DNA from: Ruminococcus sp.
GTDB taxonomy: Bacteria > Bacillota > Clostridia > Oscillospirales > Ruminococcaceae
NCBI GenBank assembly: GCA_021205185.1
Contig: JAJPYB010000001.1
Coordinates: 62,001-126,000, forward strand
Length of the DNA: 64,000 bases
Direction of reading: 5' to 3'
Made by a program: the position numbers and the translations under genes. The first letter of the stretch is position 1. Every line of letters starts with the position of its first letter. The notes below the pieces were generated by a model, which ran no database searches, was not told the origin of the DNA, and saw nothing but the letters and a program-made list of their open reading frames with translations. This document shows, piece by piece, positions 36,106-45,662 of the stretch.

Positions 36106-37364
36106 TACTTATCACCTCCGCTGGTTTTGAGAGTGTAAACAGTATCTAGCTTTATGCTCTTTGCCGCTTCGATAATCTGGTCCCTTGTAACGGCAAACAT
36201 TTCCTCTTGCGCTTCGTCGGGCGATTGATTTGTCTTTCCTCTTGCGTGCCTTGTAAAATACCATGCGGCAAGCTCGGAAGCTGAGTCATAGACGGTTTTC
36301 ATGCTTCCTCTCATTGCAAGCTTTGTATTATAAAGCTCGTCGTCAGTGAAATTGCCCTTTTTGATTTCTTCTATCTGATTTAAGATTTCATCGTAAGCAG
36401 CTGTCAGGTTACCTGAATCAATTCCGCTATCAATCATCATTGCGCCCTTTTCGTAAATCATTCGGGAAACGCAATAGTAGCAAAGGCTCAGCTTTTCTCT
36501 TACGTTCATAAACAGCTTTGAGAAAGGAGTTCCGCCTAAAAGCGCGGCGAACAGACCGTTTGCAGAGTCGTTTTTGTAGTCGGTTTTAAAAAGCATTACC
36601 ATTTTAAGCTGGTTCATTTCGCAAGAGTCCTCAGCCTTCACAACCTCAGCCTTTGCGGGACTCAGGCTTACAAATGGATAGGTTGGCGCTTCTCCTCTGC
36701 GCTTTAATGCGTCAACTATAAGGGATTTTGCACTCTCAAAATCTCCGCCGCCTGAAAGTGAAGCTTCAACGCTTGCGTTTTGAAGAAGATTCTTATACAC
36801 CTCGGTTACTTGCTTTTTAGTGAGAGCTTCGGCGGACTGCTTCGTGCCGTTTGGCGAAAGCGAGTAAGGCTCGTCCTTAAACGCATACTTGTTTGCGTTT
36901 GAAATAGCATAGCTGCGCTTTTCGTTTATTTCGCTTTCGATCGAATCTATAAGCTCACGCTTTTTCAGATCAAAATACTTATCGTCAAACTCAAGCGGCT
37001 CAAAGATACATTCAAGCAGCACCTTTATAAGCTCGTAAAAGAGCTTTTCGCCGTCAAGCGCATATTCGTCTCTTATAGCGTTTGCTGTAAATGCAATTAC
37101 CTGATTGTCGCCAACCTTGAAGTTTGAAGCTCCGATAGAAGCTCCGTAAAGCTTGTTTGTAAAATCTGTAATTGCAGTAAGTCCCGTATATTTTTTGTGC
37201 GAAAGGATTAAAAGCTGAGCTGCTAAGGCGTTCGCCGAAGCGTAGCGCTCGTCAAGCGGCAAAACAAACCTTATAACCGCCGAATTTGTTTTAAACTTCT
37301 CGTCGGTTATGCAGGTTAAACCAGCGCCCTTAGCGATTTCCTCCCTTGTTACTTTTATTGACAA
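36105..37364 (-). CDS. M16-family protein lacking the zinc motif, YfmF-like
   Basis: 419 residues. M16 fold but the HxxEH motif is absent from the N-terminal half, where the corresponding region reads ANALAAQLLILSHKKYTG. Such inactive subunits pair with an active M16 peptidase, as in mitochondrial processing peptidase. The gene is directly upstream of, and translationally coupled to, the YfmH-like gene. Annotated in NCBI as an EF-P modification-associated protein; the direct function is not established. Confidence 0.88.
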   Translation of the reverse strand: MSIKVTREEIAKGAGLTCITDEKFKTNSAVIRFVLPLDERYASANALAAQLLILSHKKYTGLTAITDFTNKLYGASIGASNFKVGDNQVIAFTANAIRDEYALDGEKLFYELIKVLLECIFEPLEFDDKYFDLKKRELIDSIESEINEKRSYAISNANKYAFKDEPYSLSPNGTKQSAEALTKKQVTEVYKNLLQNASVEASLSGGGDFESAKSLIVDALKRRGEAPTYPFVSLSPAKAEVVKAEDSCEMNQLKMVMLFKTDYKNDSANGLFAALLGGTPFSKLFMNVREKLSLCYYCVSRMIYEKGAMMIDSGIDSGNLTAAYDEILNQIEEIKKGNFTDDELYNTKLAMRGSMKTVYDSASELAAWYFTRHARGKTNQSPDEAQEEMFAVTRDQIIEAAKSIKLDTVYTLKTSGGDK

Positions 37365-37406
37365 AAAACCATCTCCTTATATTTCTACCCTTAAAGCACT
37401 GCTGCT

Positions 37407-40400
37407 TTAAGATATTTTAACATTTCCTTCCCCTGCTATTCCTTTGAGCTTTGTGAGCATCTGCTCGTCGACTGAAACGCCTGATAAGCTTTTTGGCGAC
37501 AAGCGTTTTTTGCTGTCGGCAAAGTAAAATAACGCCTTCATATCTCCCGTGGCTGTGTTCAGAATTTTCATACATTCCGACAGCTTACTCTCGTCAAACG
37601 ACGGAAGTCTTATCCACAGGCTAAGCTCCTTTTCAAATTCATCGGCAGCAACTACGCTTTCAATTATAAGCTTTGGATTCTCGTCATCTTTAAGACTGAT
37701 TTTGCAATTTGCAAAAATTACAGAGCCGTCATATACAAGCTGCTTTTTCTCGGAATACAAATTCGGGAACATTATCATTTCAATTTCCATTGAAGCGTCG
37801 GACGCTGTGATAAACGACATATTGGTTCCCTGTCTTGTGAGGAAAGGCTTTGAAGCTTCAATCATAGCGAAAACCTGAACCTTATCTCCGTCCTTAAATC
37901 TGCCGTCCTCATTTTTAACCGACAGCACGATATCTGAAAACTCGGGCAGACCGATAATCCTTCTTTGCTCATCGAAGCTTTTAAGCGGATGACCTGAAAT
38001 GTAAGCTCCGACAGTTTGCTTTTCATAAGCTAAAAGCTCGTTCATCGGATATTCCTGAAGCTTAGGTATCTCCATTTGCGAAGTGCTTGAAGTATCAGAA
38101 AGGCTGCCGAAAAAGTCAAGCTGACCGTCGACGTTTTTACGCTTGTCCTCTTCAACGCTTTTCATTATCATTTCAAAGGCGCTCATCATTTCACGTCTGT
38201 TGTTTTCAAAGCAATCCAAAGCTCCGCTTTTTATAAGCGATTCCATTACCCTTGTATTTATATTATCAATCGTTCTCTCGATAAAATCCTGCAACGATGT
38301 AAATTTACCGTTTTGCTCTCGCTCGCTGATAATTGCCTGAATTACTCCCTTACCAAGGCTTTTTATAGCAAGCAGGGCGTATCGGATTGAATTTCCGCAA
38401 ACTGTAAAGCCCTCGCCGCTTTCGTTTATATCAATAGGCAAAAGCGCAACGCCGTTTTGCTCGCAGATTTTTATATACTCGAGCATTTTGGTTCCGCCCT
38501 CGCTGAGAACGCTTGTCATCAAGGAAGCCATATACTCCTTGAAATATTTGCATTTTAAGTATGCCGTCTGATACGCAACGGTCGCATAAGCCGCAGCGTG
38601 AGATTTATTAAAAGCGTAAGACGCAAACGAGCTCATCTCGTCGAAAATTTCATTCGCTGTCTTTTCGTCGACTCCGTTGTTTACGCAACCCTTGCAGTTG
38701 ACGCTTCCGTCAGGATTTTTTTCACCATACACAAAAGCCTTGCGCTCGGACGCTAAAACGTCGTGCTTCTTTTTTGCCATTGCCCGCCTTACAATATCAG
38801 CTCGTCCGTAGGAATAGCCTGCAAGCGTTCTGAAAATCTGCATTACCTGCTCCTGATAAACTATACAGCCGTAAGTAACGTCGAGTATATCCTTCAAAAG
38901 CGGCGTTTTATAAGTTATGAGCTTCGGGTTGTGGCGGTTTCTGATATACGTCGGAATTGAATCCATTGGACCCGGGCGGTAAAGAGAAATTACTGCGATA
39001 AGGTCTTCAAGACAGGTAGGCTTGAGCTTTACAATAGTTGAGGTCATACCGGCGCTTTCAAACTGAAAGACGCCGCCCGTCTTGCCCTCGCAGAACATTT
39101 TGTAAACGTCCTTATCGTCGTATGAAATGCCTTCTATCGTAAAGTCGGGGTCAAACTCATTAACAAGCTTTACGCAGTTGTTTATGACAGTTAAGTTGCG
39201 AAGTCCTAAAAAGTCAATTTTTAAAAGTCCTAAGCGCTCAAGCACTCCCATAGTGTATTGAGTTACAATCTGTCCGTCTGTGCTTTGAAGCGGAACATAG
39301 CTGTCAACAGGCTCCTTTGTAATTACAACTCCTGCGGCATGGGTTGATGAATTTCTGGGCATTCCCTCAACCTTCATAGCGGTATCTATCAGCTGTTTTA
39401 CCTGAGCGTCGCTGTTGTAAAGCTCTCGTAAATCAGGAGATTTTTCAAGCGCCGACTTCAGCGTTATATTTATTTCTCTGGGAATGAGCTTTGCAATTTT
39501 GTCGCCGAACTGGTACGGCAGCGCCATTGCCCTTGTAACATCTCTTATTGCGGCTCTTGCGGCTAAGGTTCCAAAGGTTATAATCTGCGCTACGTGATCC
39601 TCTCCGTATCGGCGGCAAACGTAATCTATTACCCTTTGCCTTCCCTCAATGCAAAAATCAATATCAAAGTCAGGCATAGAAACTCTTTCAGGATTTAAAA
39701 ACCTCTCGAAAAGAAGGTTGTACTTCAAAGGGTCTATTGCTGTAATTCCGATACAATACGCACACAGGCTTCCCGCTCCCGAGCCTCTTCCGGGGCCGAC
39801 AGGAATTTTATTTGTCTTTGCGTAATTTATAAAATCCCAGACTATGAGGTAGTAATCAATATACCCCATTTGCCTGATTATCGAGATTTCATATTCAAGG
39901 CGGCTTTTGGCTTCCTCGCTGGGGGTTTTATAAATTCTGTAAAGCCCCTCCCAGCACATATTCACGAAAAAGGCTTCGTTATTGTCAACGCCCTCAAACC
40001 TGACGTACGGAAGCTTGGTTACGCCAAACTCAAACGTCACATTACATCTTTCGGCAATTTGGACGGTATTGAAAATCGCTTCTGCGTGAGTTTTAAAAAG
40101 CTCGCTCATTTCATCTCCCGACTTTATATAAAACTCGTCCGTCGGAAACTCAAGCGACTTCGGGTCGTTTATTGTCGTGTTAGTTGAAATGCACATCAGT
40201 ATTCTTTGCGCCTGTGCGTCCTCTCGGCGGATATAGTGAGCGTCGTTTGTCGCTACAAGCGGAATGCCTGTCTGCCTTGAAAGCTCATACTGAAGCGGAA
40301 TAATTCTCTCCTCATCGGGAAAGAGCTGATTTTGGACCTCTAAAAAGTAGTTATCCTTTCCGAAAACATCACGGTAAGCTAAAGCTGTCTGCTTAGCGGC

Positions 40401-40856
40401 TTCAAAATCGCCGTTTAAAAGCTTTTGATTAACCTCTCCCGCTAAGCAGGCGGAAAGGCAAATAAGTCCCTCGTGGTACTTTTTTAAAAGCTCAAAATCA
40501 ACTCTCGGCTTTGAATAAAAGCCCTCAGTATACGCTAAGGAAACCAGCTTTATCAGATTCTGATAGCCCGTATTGTTTTCGCAAAGCAAAACCAAATGAT
40601 AGTTTTTATCAATTCGGTTTACCTTGTCAAACCTCGTTCTGTTTGCAACATAAACCTCGCAGCCGATTATAGGCTTAATGTCATTTGCCTTGCATTCGTT
40701 ATAGAATTCAACGGCAGCGTACATATTGCCATGATCTGTGACGGCAACGGCAGACTGCCCCAGCTCCTTCACACGCCGAACCAGATACTTGATGCGGCAG
40801 GCGCCGTCAAGCAAAGAATATTCGCTATGGACGTGAAGATGAACAAAATCCGCCAT
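37407..40856 (-). CDS. dnaE: DNA polymerase III alpha subunit, DnaE type
   Basis: 1149 residues. N-terminal PHP domain (FVHLHVHSEYSLLDGACR, VAVTDHGNMYAAVEF), the palm with GPGRGSGAGSLCAYCIGIT and MPDFDIDF holding the catalytic aspartates, helix-hairpin-helix region and a C-terminal OB fold. No exonuclease insert, so it is DnaE and not PolC. In Firmicutes DnaE assists lagging-strand synthesis beside PolC. It lies downstream of whiA and a small membrane protein gene, an order often seen in Clostridia. Complete. Confidence 0.97.
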   Translation of the reverse strand: MADFVHLHVHSEYSLLDGACRIKYLVRRVKELGQSAVAVTDHGNMYAAVEFYNECKANDIKPIIGCEVYVANRTRFDKVNRIDKNYHLVLLCENNTGYQNLIKLVSLAYTEGFYSKPRVDFELLKKYHEGLICLSACLAGEVNQKLLNGDFEAAKQTALAYRDVFGKDNYFLEVQNQLFPDEERIIPLQYELSRQTGIPLVATNDAHYIRREDAQAQRILMCISTNTTINDPKSLEFPTDEFYIKSGDEMSELFKTHAEAIFNTVQIAERCNVTFEFGVTKLPYVRFEGVDNNEAFFVNMCWEGLYRIYKTPSEEAKSRLEYEISIIRQMGYIDYYLIVWDFINYAKTNKIPVGPGRGSGAGSLCAYCIGITAIDPLKYNLLFERFLNPERVSMPDFDIDFCIEGRQRVIDYVCRRYGEDHVAQIITFGTLAARAAIRDVTRAMALPYQFGDKIAKLIPREINITLKSALEKSPDLRELYNSDAQVKQLIDTAMKVEGMPRNSSTHAAGVVITKEPVDSYVPLQSTDGQIVTQYTMGVLERLGLLKIDFLGLRNLTVINNCVKLVNEFDPDFTIEGISYDDKDVYKMFCEGKTGGVFQFESAGMTSTIVKLKPTCLEDLIAVISLYRPGPMDSIPTYIRNRHNPKLITYKTPLLKDILDVTYGCIVYQEQVMQIFRTLAGYSYGRADIVRRAMAKKKHDVLASERKAFVYGEKNPDGSVNCKGCVNNGVDEKTANEIFDEMSSFASYAFNKSHAAAYATVAYQTAYLKCKYFKEYMASLMTSVLSEGGTKMLEYIKICEQNGVALLPIDINESGEGFTVCGNSIRYALLAIKSLGKGVIQAIISEREQNGKFTSLQDFIERTIDNINTRVMESLIKSGALDCFENNRREMMSAFEMIMKSVEEDKRKNVDGQLDFFGSLSDTSSTSQMEIPKLQEYPMNELLAYEKQTVGAYISGHPLKSFDEQRRIIGLPEFSDIVLSVKNEDGRFKDGDKVQVFAMIEASKPFLTRQGTNMSFITASDASMEIEMIMFPNLYSEKKQLVYDGSVIFANCKISLKDDENPKLIIESVVAADEFEKELSLWIRLPSFDESKLSECMKILNTATGDMKALFYFADSKKRLSPKSLSGVSVDEQMLTKLKGIAGEGNVKIS

Positions 40857-40897
40857 TTAACACACCGCCTTTCAGATTTTGATTTGTTTCTTTTAAT

Positions 40898-41188
40898 TTA
40901 CGCCTGTCGTTTTTTGTTTATCAAAAACAAAAGCGCAACAATGCAAATTATATCCAGAATCAATACAAATACATAAGCAAAGGTGGAAATACCGCCCGTC
41001 AGTTTTACTATTGACGCAAGCATTAAAACTGTGCCCATTGCAGCAAGAGTAGTTCCTACCTCCTCAGAGCTTTCGGTATCGTCGTCCTTTTGTCTTACTT
41101 CGTTTGAAATGTCAGTTTTAACCTTGACGATAAGCAAAACTCCAAACGCTGTAATTGCGATTGAAACAAATAAAACAAAAATAATCAT
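40898..41188 (-). CDS. Small membrane protein between whiA and dnaE, unknown function
   Basis: 96 residues with a hydrophobic N-terminal segment (1-24), an acidic loop (KDDDTESSEEVG) and two further hydrophobic segments (about 45-63 and 67-90). No recognised family. One-base gap to whiA and 41 bases to dnaE, so it is in the operon. In many Clostridia this place holds an HPr-like gene (crh type); this protein is unrelated to HPr by eye. Confidence 0.7.
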   Translation of the reverse strand: MIIFVLFVSIAITAFGVLLIVKVKTDISNEVRQKDDDTESSEEVGTTLAAMGTVLMLASIVKLTGGISTFAYVFVLILDIICIVALLFLINKKRQA

Positions 41189-41189
41189 C

Positions 41190-42092
41190 TTACATTCCTC
41201 CGTTATTTCTTATGTTATTAGCGATTGCCTTTATTTTTTCAAGCCTGTGGTTTACGCCTGATTTTGATATTTTAGGAGTCAGAGCTTCGCCTAATTCCTT
41301 TAGCGTAAATTCAGGATTTTCATACCGAAGAAGGGCGATTTCATAAAGCTCGTCGGGCAAGGAATCAAGTCCCATACTTTTTTCAATCAGTTCAATGTCC
41401 TCAATCTGCTGTTCGCTCGCCTTTACAGTTCGCTCTATATTTGCGTTTTCGCAATTCATTACTCGATTCACCTTGTTGCGAACATTTTTTAAAATTTTTA
41501 CATTCATAACCTCAAGTGTAGCCTTTGAAGCACCCATTAAGGTCAGCATATCCTCTATGTTCTCGCTCTCTTTTATATAAACGATTTCGCTGTTTTTGCG
41601 AGTTGTATGCTTCGCTAAAATTGAGAAATTATTTAAAAGAGCAAGTCCTAAATCGTTGCAGGCATCAACGCTTGGCACTACAAATTCAAGGTGGTACTCC
41701 TTATTCGGGTCGGTTATATTTCCAACCGCTAAAAATGCGCCTGCGATAGAGTAGCGAACGCCCTCTGCCGGAAAGCTCTCGTCCGACAGCCCTTTCCTGA
41801 AATCGCCGACGGTTTTAAAAACTATCCTTACGCTTTCATCCTTTAAACTTATGTTAAACGCTTGGTGACCTCGCTTATCGGCATCTTCAGGCTTTACCTT
41901 GATTTTGCAAATTCGCTCAAGCTCGCTTTTTAAAAACCTTGCAACCTCAGCGTTTTCGGTTGAAAAGAGTATTTCGCTCCCGCTTACCACCTTTGAAAAG
42001 CAAAGAAGTCCGTAAATCGCAAAGGACGCCTTTTTAGGTGTGTTAAGGCTTTCAATTATTTGATTTTTTACCATGTGCGAAAATGACGCCAT
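41190..42092 (-). CDS. whiA: DNA-binding protein WhiA
   Basis: 300 residues: two LAGLIDADG-like homing-endonuclease-derived subdomains at the N-terminus (GLLCFSKVVSGSEILFST, GAFLAVGNITDPNKEYHLEF) without catalytic residues, and a C-terminal helix-turn-helix (LPDELYEIALLRYENPEFTLKELGEALTPKISKSGVNHRLEKI). WhiA influences cell division, chromosome segregation and sporulation in Gram-positives. Nine bases after rapZ, the conserved neighbour. Confidence 0.95.
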   Translation of the reverse strand: MASFSHMVKNQIIESLNTPKKASFAIYGLLCFSKVVSGSEILFSTENAEVARFLKSELERICKIKVKPEDADKRGHQAFNISLKDESVRIVFKTVGDFRKGLSDESFPAEGVRYSIAGAFLAVGNITDPNKEYHLEFVVPSVDACNDLGLALLNNFSILAKHTTRKNSEIVYIKESENIEDMLTLMGASKATLEVMNVKILKNVRNKVNRVMNCENANIERTVKASEQQIEDIELIEKSMGLDSLPDELYEIALLRYENPEFTLKELGEALTPKISKSGVNHRLEKIKAIANNIRNNGGM

Positions 42093-42101
42093 AATATCAA
42101 C

Positions 42102-42968
42102 CTATCTTGTACTCTTGTCAATATCTCTGTGGTTTACTCTTACTCTCGGATGAAGCTCGCTTAAATGCTTGAACATTCTCTCTGCGAATGTTACGCTTCT
42201 ATGCTTTCCGCCTGTACAACCAAACGCTATAATAAGCTGGCTTTTGCCCTCCTTCATATAAAGAGGGATCAGGAAATCAACCAGATTAAAAAGCTTCTCT
42301 TCAAGCTCTTTAGCTTCGTCAAACTGCATAACATAATCGGAAACCTCTTTTAAAAGTCCCGTCTTGCCTCTAAGCTCGTCGATATAGTAAGGGTTTGGCA
42401 AGCATCTTACGTCGAAAACAAGATCCGCTTCTCTCATCGGTCCGTACTTAAAGCCAAACGAACAAATGTCAATCTGAATATACTCGTCTCCGTTTTCTAT
42501 AAAAATATTTCTTACCTTTTCTTTGAGCTGAGCCGCTGTAATATAGGACGAGTCTATAAAGTAATCGGAAATTCCTTTGACGTTTGCAAGCATATCACGT
42601 TCGAGGGAAATGGATGACAGAATGCTTCCCTTGGATTGATTATACAAAGGGTGCTTTCTTCTCGTTTCCTTGTATCTTGTTTCAATGACAGAGTCATCAG
42701 CATCTAAGAACAAAACCTTTACCTTTTCGCCATGCTCACGAAGCTCCTTTATGGTTCCGTAAAGGTCTTTGAAAAATCTGCCAGCCCGAACGTCTGCGAC
42801 AAAGGCTACCTTTTGAAAATTCTGGTCGCTTCTGGCGCAAAGAGTTGCAAACTTCGACATAAGCTCGGGCGGCATATTATCAATACAGTAAAAGCCTAAA
42901 TCCTCAAGCGCATTTATAGCAGTTGATTTTCCGCTTCCTGATACTCCTGTTACTATAGTAAATTCCAT
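42102..42968 (-). CDS. rapZ: RNase adapter / nucleotide-binding protein RapZ (YvcJ)
   Basis: 288 residues. P-loop GVSGSGKSTAINALEDLGF at the N-terminus, FLDADDSVIETRYKETRRKHPL in the middle and the C-terminal FGCTGGKHRSVTFAERM characteristic of the family. In E. coli RapZ guides small-RNA decay controlling GlmS; in Bacilli YvcJ is linked to competence and glucosamine metabolism. Position between murB and whiA fits a role in wall-precursor control. The yvcK gene usually found between rapZ and whiA in Firmicutes is missing here. Confidence 0.95.
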   Translation of the reverse strand: MEFTIVTGVSGSGKSTAINALEDLGFYCIDNMPPELMSKFATLCARSDQNFQKVAFVADVRAGRFFKDLYGTIKELREHGEKVKVLFLDADDSVIETRYKETRRKHPLYNQSKGSILSSISLERDMLANVKGISDYFIDSSYITAAQLKEKVRNIFIENGDEYIQIDICSFGFKYGPMREADLVFDVRCLPNPYYIDELRGKTGLLKEVSDYVMQFDEAKELEEKLFNLVDFLIPLYMKEGKSQLIIAFGCTGGKHRSVTFAERMFKHLSELHPRVRVNHRDIDKSTR

Positions 42969-43005
42969 TTGCTCACCTTCTTGTGCCTTGCTCTTATTTT
43001 ATCTG

Positions 43006-43920
43006 TCATTCGTGCTTGACAATCAAAACCTCGCATTCGAGTGTCTGACCGCTGTCATGTAAAACCTTTTGCTGAACGTCGCTTATGACCCTTGTAACAT
43101 CCTCAAAGGTAGCGCCGCCTAAATTTATTACAAAGCCGCTGTGCTTATCTGACACTGCCGCACGTCCTACCGTATAGCCTTTAAGTCCGCTGTCTTCAAT
43201 CAGCTTACCTGCAAAATAGCCCTTGGGGCGCTTGAAGGTTGAACCAGCGTTTGGAAATTCAAGCGGCTGCTTTGCCTTTCGCCTTGACATCAGCTCGCTC
43301 ATAGTGCTGCTGATTTCTTCTCTTTCCCTTGTGTTATCAAGGGTAAAGGTAGCTGAAAGTATAACGTCACCGTTTGTCTGAAAAATGCTGTGGCGGTAGG
43401 AAAGCTCCATATCGCTTGCCAGAACGGTTTTTATATTTCCTTGCTTATCAATTACCTCGCAGGAGGTCAGGACATTTTTTATCTCTCCGCCGTAAGCGCC
43501 AGCGTTCATAAAAACTGCGCCGCCTACAGTTCCTGGTATTCCATAAGCAAATTCAAGTCCTGAAAGGCTGTTGTCAAGTGCGAGCTTGCAAACGCTCATC
43601 AAAGACGCTCCCGACTGTGCGATTATTTTATTACCTATAGATTTAATTTTTGCAAAGTCGCTTCCTAAATGAAGAATGACTCCGTTAAAGCCCTTGTCGT
43701 CAAACAAAACATTTGAGCCTCTGCCTAAAACCATATATTTAAGCTTCAGCAAGCGAAGCCTTTCCAAAAGCTGCTTTAGGGCTTCAGCCGAGCTTATTTC
43801 AATAAAAGCATCTGCTTTTCCGCCAATTTTGAAGGTTGTATAATCTTTAAGAAAAGCGTCGCTTACGACTCTTTGATCAAGGCTTTTTGCAAGAGAAATG
43901 ATTTCTTCTATGTTTTCCAT
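43006..43920 (-). CDS. murB: UDP-N-acetylenolpyruvoylglucosamine reductase
   Basis: 304 residues, short type IIa MurB. FAD-binding YMVLGRGSNVLFDDKGFNGVILHLG, GLEFAYGIPGTVGGAVFMNAGAYGGEI, SYRHSIFQ, and PNAGSTFKRPKGYFAGKLIEDSGLKG with the catalytic Ser. Second step of UDP-MurNAc synthesis for peptidoglycan, cytoplasmic. Within the run murB-rapZ-whiA and upstream hprK. All motifs complete. Confidence 0.96.
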   Translation of the reverse strand: MENIEEIISLAKSLDQRVVSDAFLKDYTTFKIGGKADAFIEISSAEALKQLLERLRLLKLKYMVLGRGSNVLFDDKGFNGVILHLGSDFAKIKSIGNKIIAQSGASLMSVCKLALDNSLSGLEFAYGIPGTVGGAVFMNAGAYGGEIKNVLTSCEVIDKQGNIKTVLASDMELSYRHSIFQTNGDVILSATFTLDNTREREEISSTMSELMSRRKAKQPLEFPNAGSTFKRPKGYFAGKLIEDSGLKGYTVGRAAVSDKHSGFVINLGGATFEDVTRVISDVQQKVLHDSGQTLECEVLIVKHE

Positions 43921-43929
43921 AAATTAACC

Positions 43930-44661
43930 TCAGATGATGATTTTTTGCGCTTTGGGGTGATTGTTGTTTACCCTGTTTATGATATAGTCAAAGTCGGTAT
44001 TTATAATAAGCTCCTCGGGGTAGCCGACCTCTTTTACAATTTCACGACAAATGCTAAGCTCGCCGATGCTCTCGCAATAATGGGCGTCGGAGTCAAGGCT
44101 TATTTTGACGTTTTCCTTTTTGCAGGCATTAAAAAACTCAATGGCGTTTTTTCTTGTGCTTCGTCCTGCTTTAATTGACGATTCGTTCACCTCAGCTATT
44201 TTATCATACCTAGCGAGCAAGCGAGCGCCCTCTGTGTAGTCAAACATATGATCGGTGATCGTCAGGTGTCCGAACATATCGACAAGCGGATTTTTGCAGA
44301 CATTCTCAATAGCCTGTAAGTGCTCATCATTTGTAGCAGTCGGGTATACTGAGCTATGAAACGAAGCTACTACCCATTGAAGCGTATCGAGAATACGTGG
44401 CTTTATATCAAGCTCTCCGTCTGCGTTCATAATATCCGCTTCAATTCCACGAAGCGCATAAATCCCTTTGATTTTTTGCGGTAAAACCTGCTGGTTTTCT
44501 GCGTGCCACTCGTGAGGTCCGTCAGCCATCAGCGGCGCATGGTCTGTCATCGCTATTATGCTAAGTCCTCTTTCGGCAGCTATCTCACAGTTTTCTCTGA
44601 CAGTTGAATACGCATGAGTAGAAGCTACTGTATGCGTATGCAAATCTGCGATTATTTTCAT
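43930..44661 (-). CDS. PHP-domain phosphoesterase (YcdX-like)
   Basis: 243 residues. Metal-binding motifs DLHTHTVAST near the N-terminus, MTDHAPLM, HGHLT-like FGHLTITDH, and a late SLDSDAHYCESIG. PHP phosphatases of this type hydrolyse phosphate monoesters such as histidinol phosphate or 3',5'-diphosphates; the substrate here is unknown. The frame can be extended to TTG 44682, but AGGGGA precedes ATG 44661, giving MKIIADLHTHT, the natural start. Lies between hprK and murB, a common clostridial arrangement. Confidence 0.9.
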   Translation of the reverse strand: MKIIADLHTHTVASTHAYSTVRENCEIAAERGLSIIAMTDHAPLMADGPHEWHAENQQVLPQKIKGIYALRGIEADIMNADGELDIKPRILDTLQWVVASFHSSVYPTATNDEHLQAIENVCKNPLVDMFGHLTITDHMFDYTEGARLLARYDKIAEVNESSIKAGRSTRKNAIEFFNACKKENVKISLDSDAHYCESIGELSICREIVKEVGYPEELIINTDFDYIINRVNNNHPKAQKIII

Positions 44662-44682
44662 ACTTTCATATCCCCTGTTCAA

Positions 44683-45642
44683 TTAAAATGCATCCCAGTT
44701 TTTAACTGTGTTTTTGGAGTCCATTTGCAAGCCTAAATTGTCAAGCAAATCCTGTGCTGCGTTGTAACCCATTTTCTTTTGACGGTTGTTCATAGCGGCA
44801 ACCTCAAGGATAATTGCTAGATTTCTTCCCGGCTTTACAGGAATTGTAAGCGACGGAATCTGGATTCCTAAAATATTGGTGTATTCGTTGTCAACGCCCA
44901 TTCTGTCGTAAATTTTTGTTGGATCCCACGACTCAAGCTCGATAACGAGATCTATCTTCTCAGTAACCTTAACGGCACCCATTCCGAAAAGGCGGCGCGC
45001 GTTAATAATACCTATTCCTCGAAGCTCTAGGAAATGCCTTATATTGTCAGGTGACGAGCCGACTAAGCTCTTGCTTGAAACCTTTCTGATTTCAACGGCG
45101 TCGTCAGCTACAAGGCGGTGTCCTCTCTTTACAAGCTCGATTGCTGTTTCGCTTTTTCCTACTCCCGACTCGCCGACAATTAAAATTCCCTCGCCGTAAA
45201 CCTCAATTAAAACTCCATGTCGGGTAATTCTTGGACCGAGCTGTAAATTAAGATAAGCTATTAAGCTTGCGATAAATTCGGTTGTGCTGTCCTCTGTTTT
45301 AAGCACGGCAACGCCGTAATCCTCAGCGCAAGCAAGCATTTCAGGAAAAACATCGTGCGCTCTTGCAATTACAATTGCGGGAATCCTAGTTTCAAACAGC
45401 TTGGAAATTTTTTGAAATCTTAATGCGTCGCCGATTGACTCTAAGTACGCATACTCCATATTTCCGCAAACCTGTATTCTGCTTGAATTAAAATACTCGT
45501 AAAAGCCTGTAAGCTGTAAGCCCGGACGGTTGACGTCGTTGTCGTCGATCAAGATTTCCGCCGTGTCCCTCGGAGTGTATACCACCTCAAGGTCAAGCTC
45601 CTCGATAATATTCTTTAACGGTACTGTAAAAACCTCTGCCAT
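44683..45642 (-). CDS. hprK: HPr kinase/phosphorylase
   Basis: 319 residues. N-terminal regulatory domain and C-terminal kinase with Walker A GESGVGKSETAIELVKRGHRLVADDAVEI, the signature LRGIGIINARRLFG, and the C-terminal PVKPGRNLAIILEVAAMN. Phosphorylates Ser46 of HPr in response to glycolytic intermediates, the switch for carbon catabolite control in Firmicutes. HPr itself is not in the window. Start follows GGAGG. Transcribed with the PLP lyase upstream and PHP/murB downstream. Confidence 0.96.
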   Translation of the reverse strand: MAEVFTVPLKNIIEELDLEVVYTPRDTAEILIDDNDVNRPGLQLTGFYEYFNSSRIQVCGNMEYAYLESIGDALRFQKISKLFETRIPAIVIARAHDVFPEMLACAEDYGVAVLKTEDSTTEFIASLIAYLNLQLGPRITRHGVLIEVYGEGILIVGESGVGKSETAIELVKRGHRLVADDAVEIRKVSSKSLVGSSPDNIRHFLELRGIGIINARRLFGMGAVKVTEKIDLVIELESWDPTKIYDRMGVDNEYTNILGIQIPSLTIPVKPGRNLAIILEVAAMNNRQKKMGYNAAQDLLDNLGLQMDSKNTVKNWDAF

Positions 45643-45662
45643 AAAAACCTCCTATATTCTGA

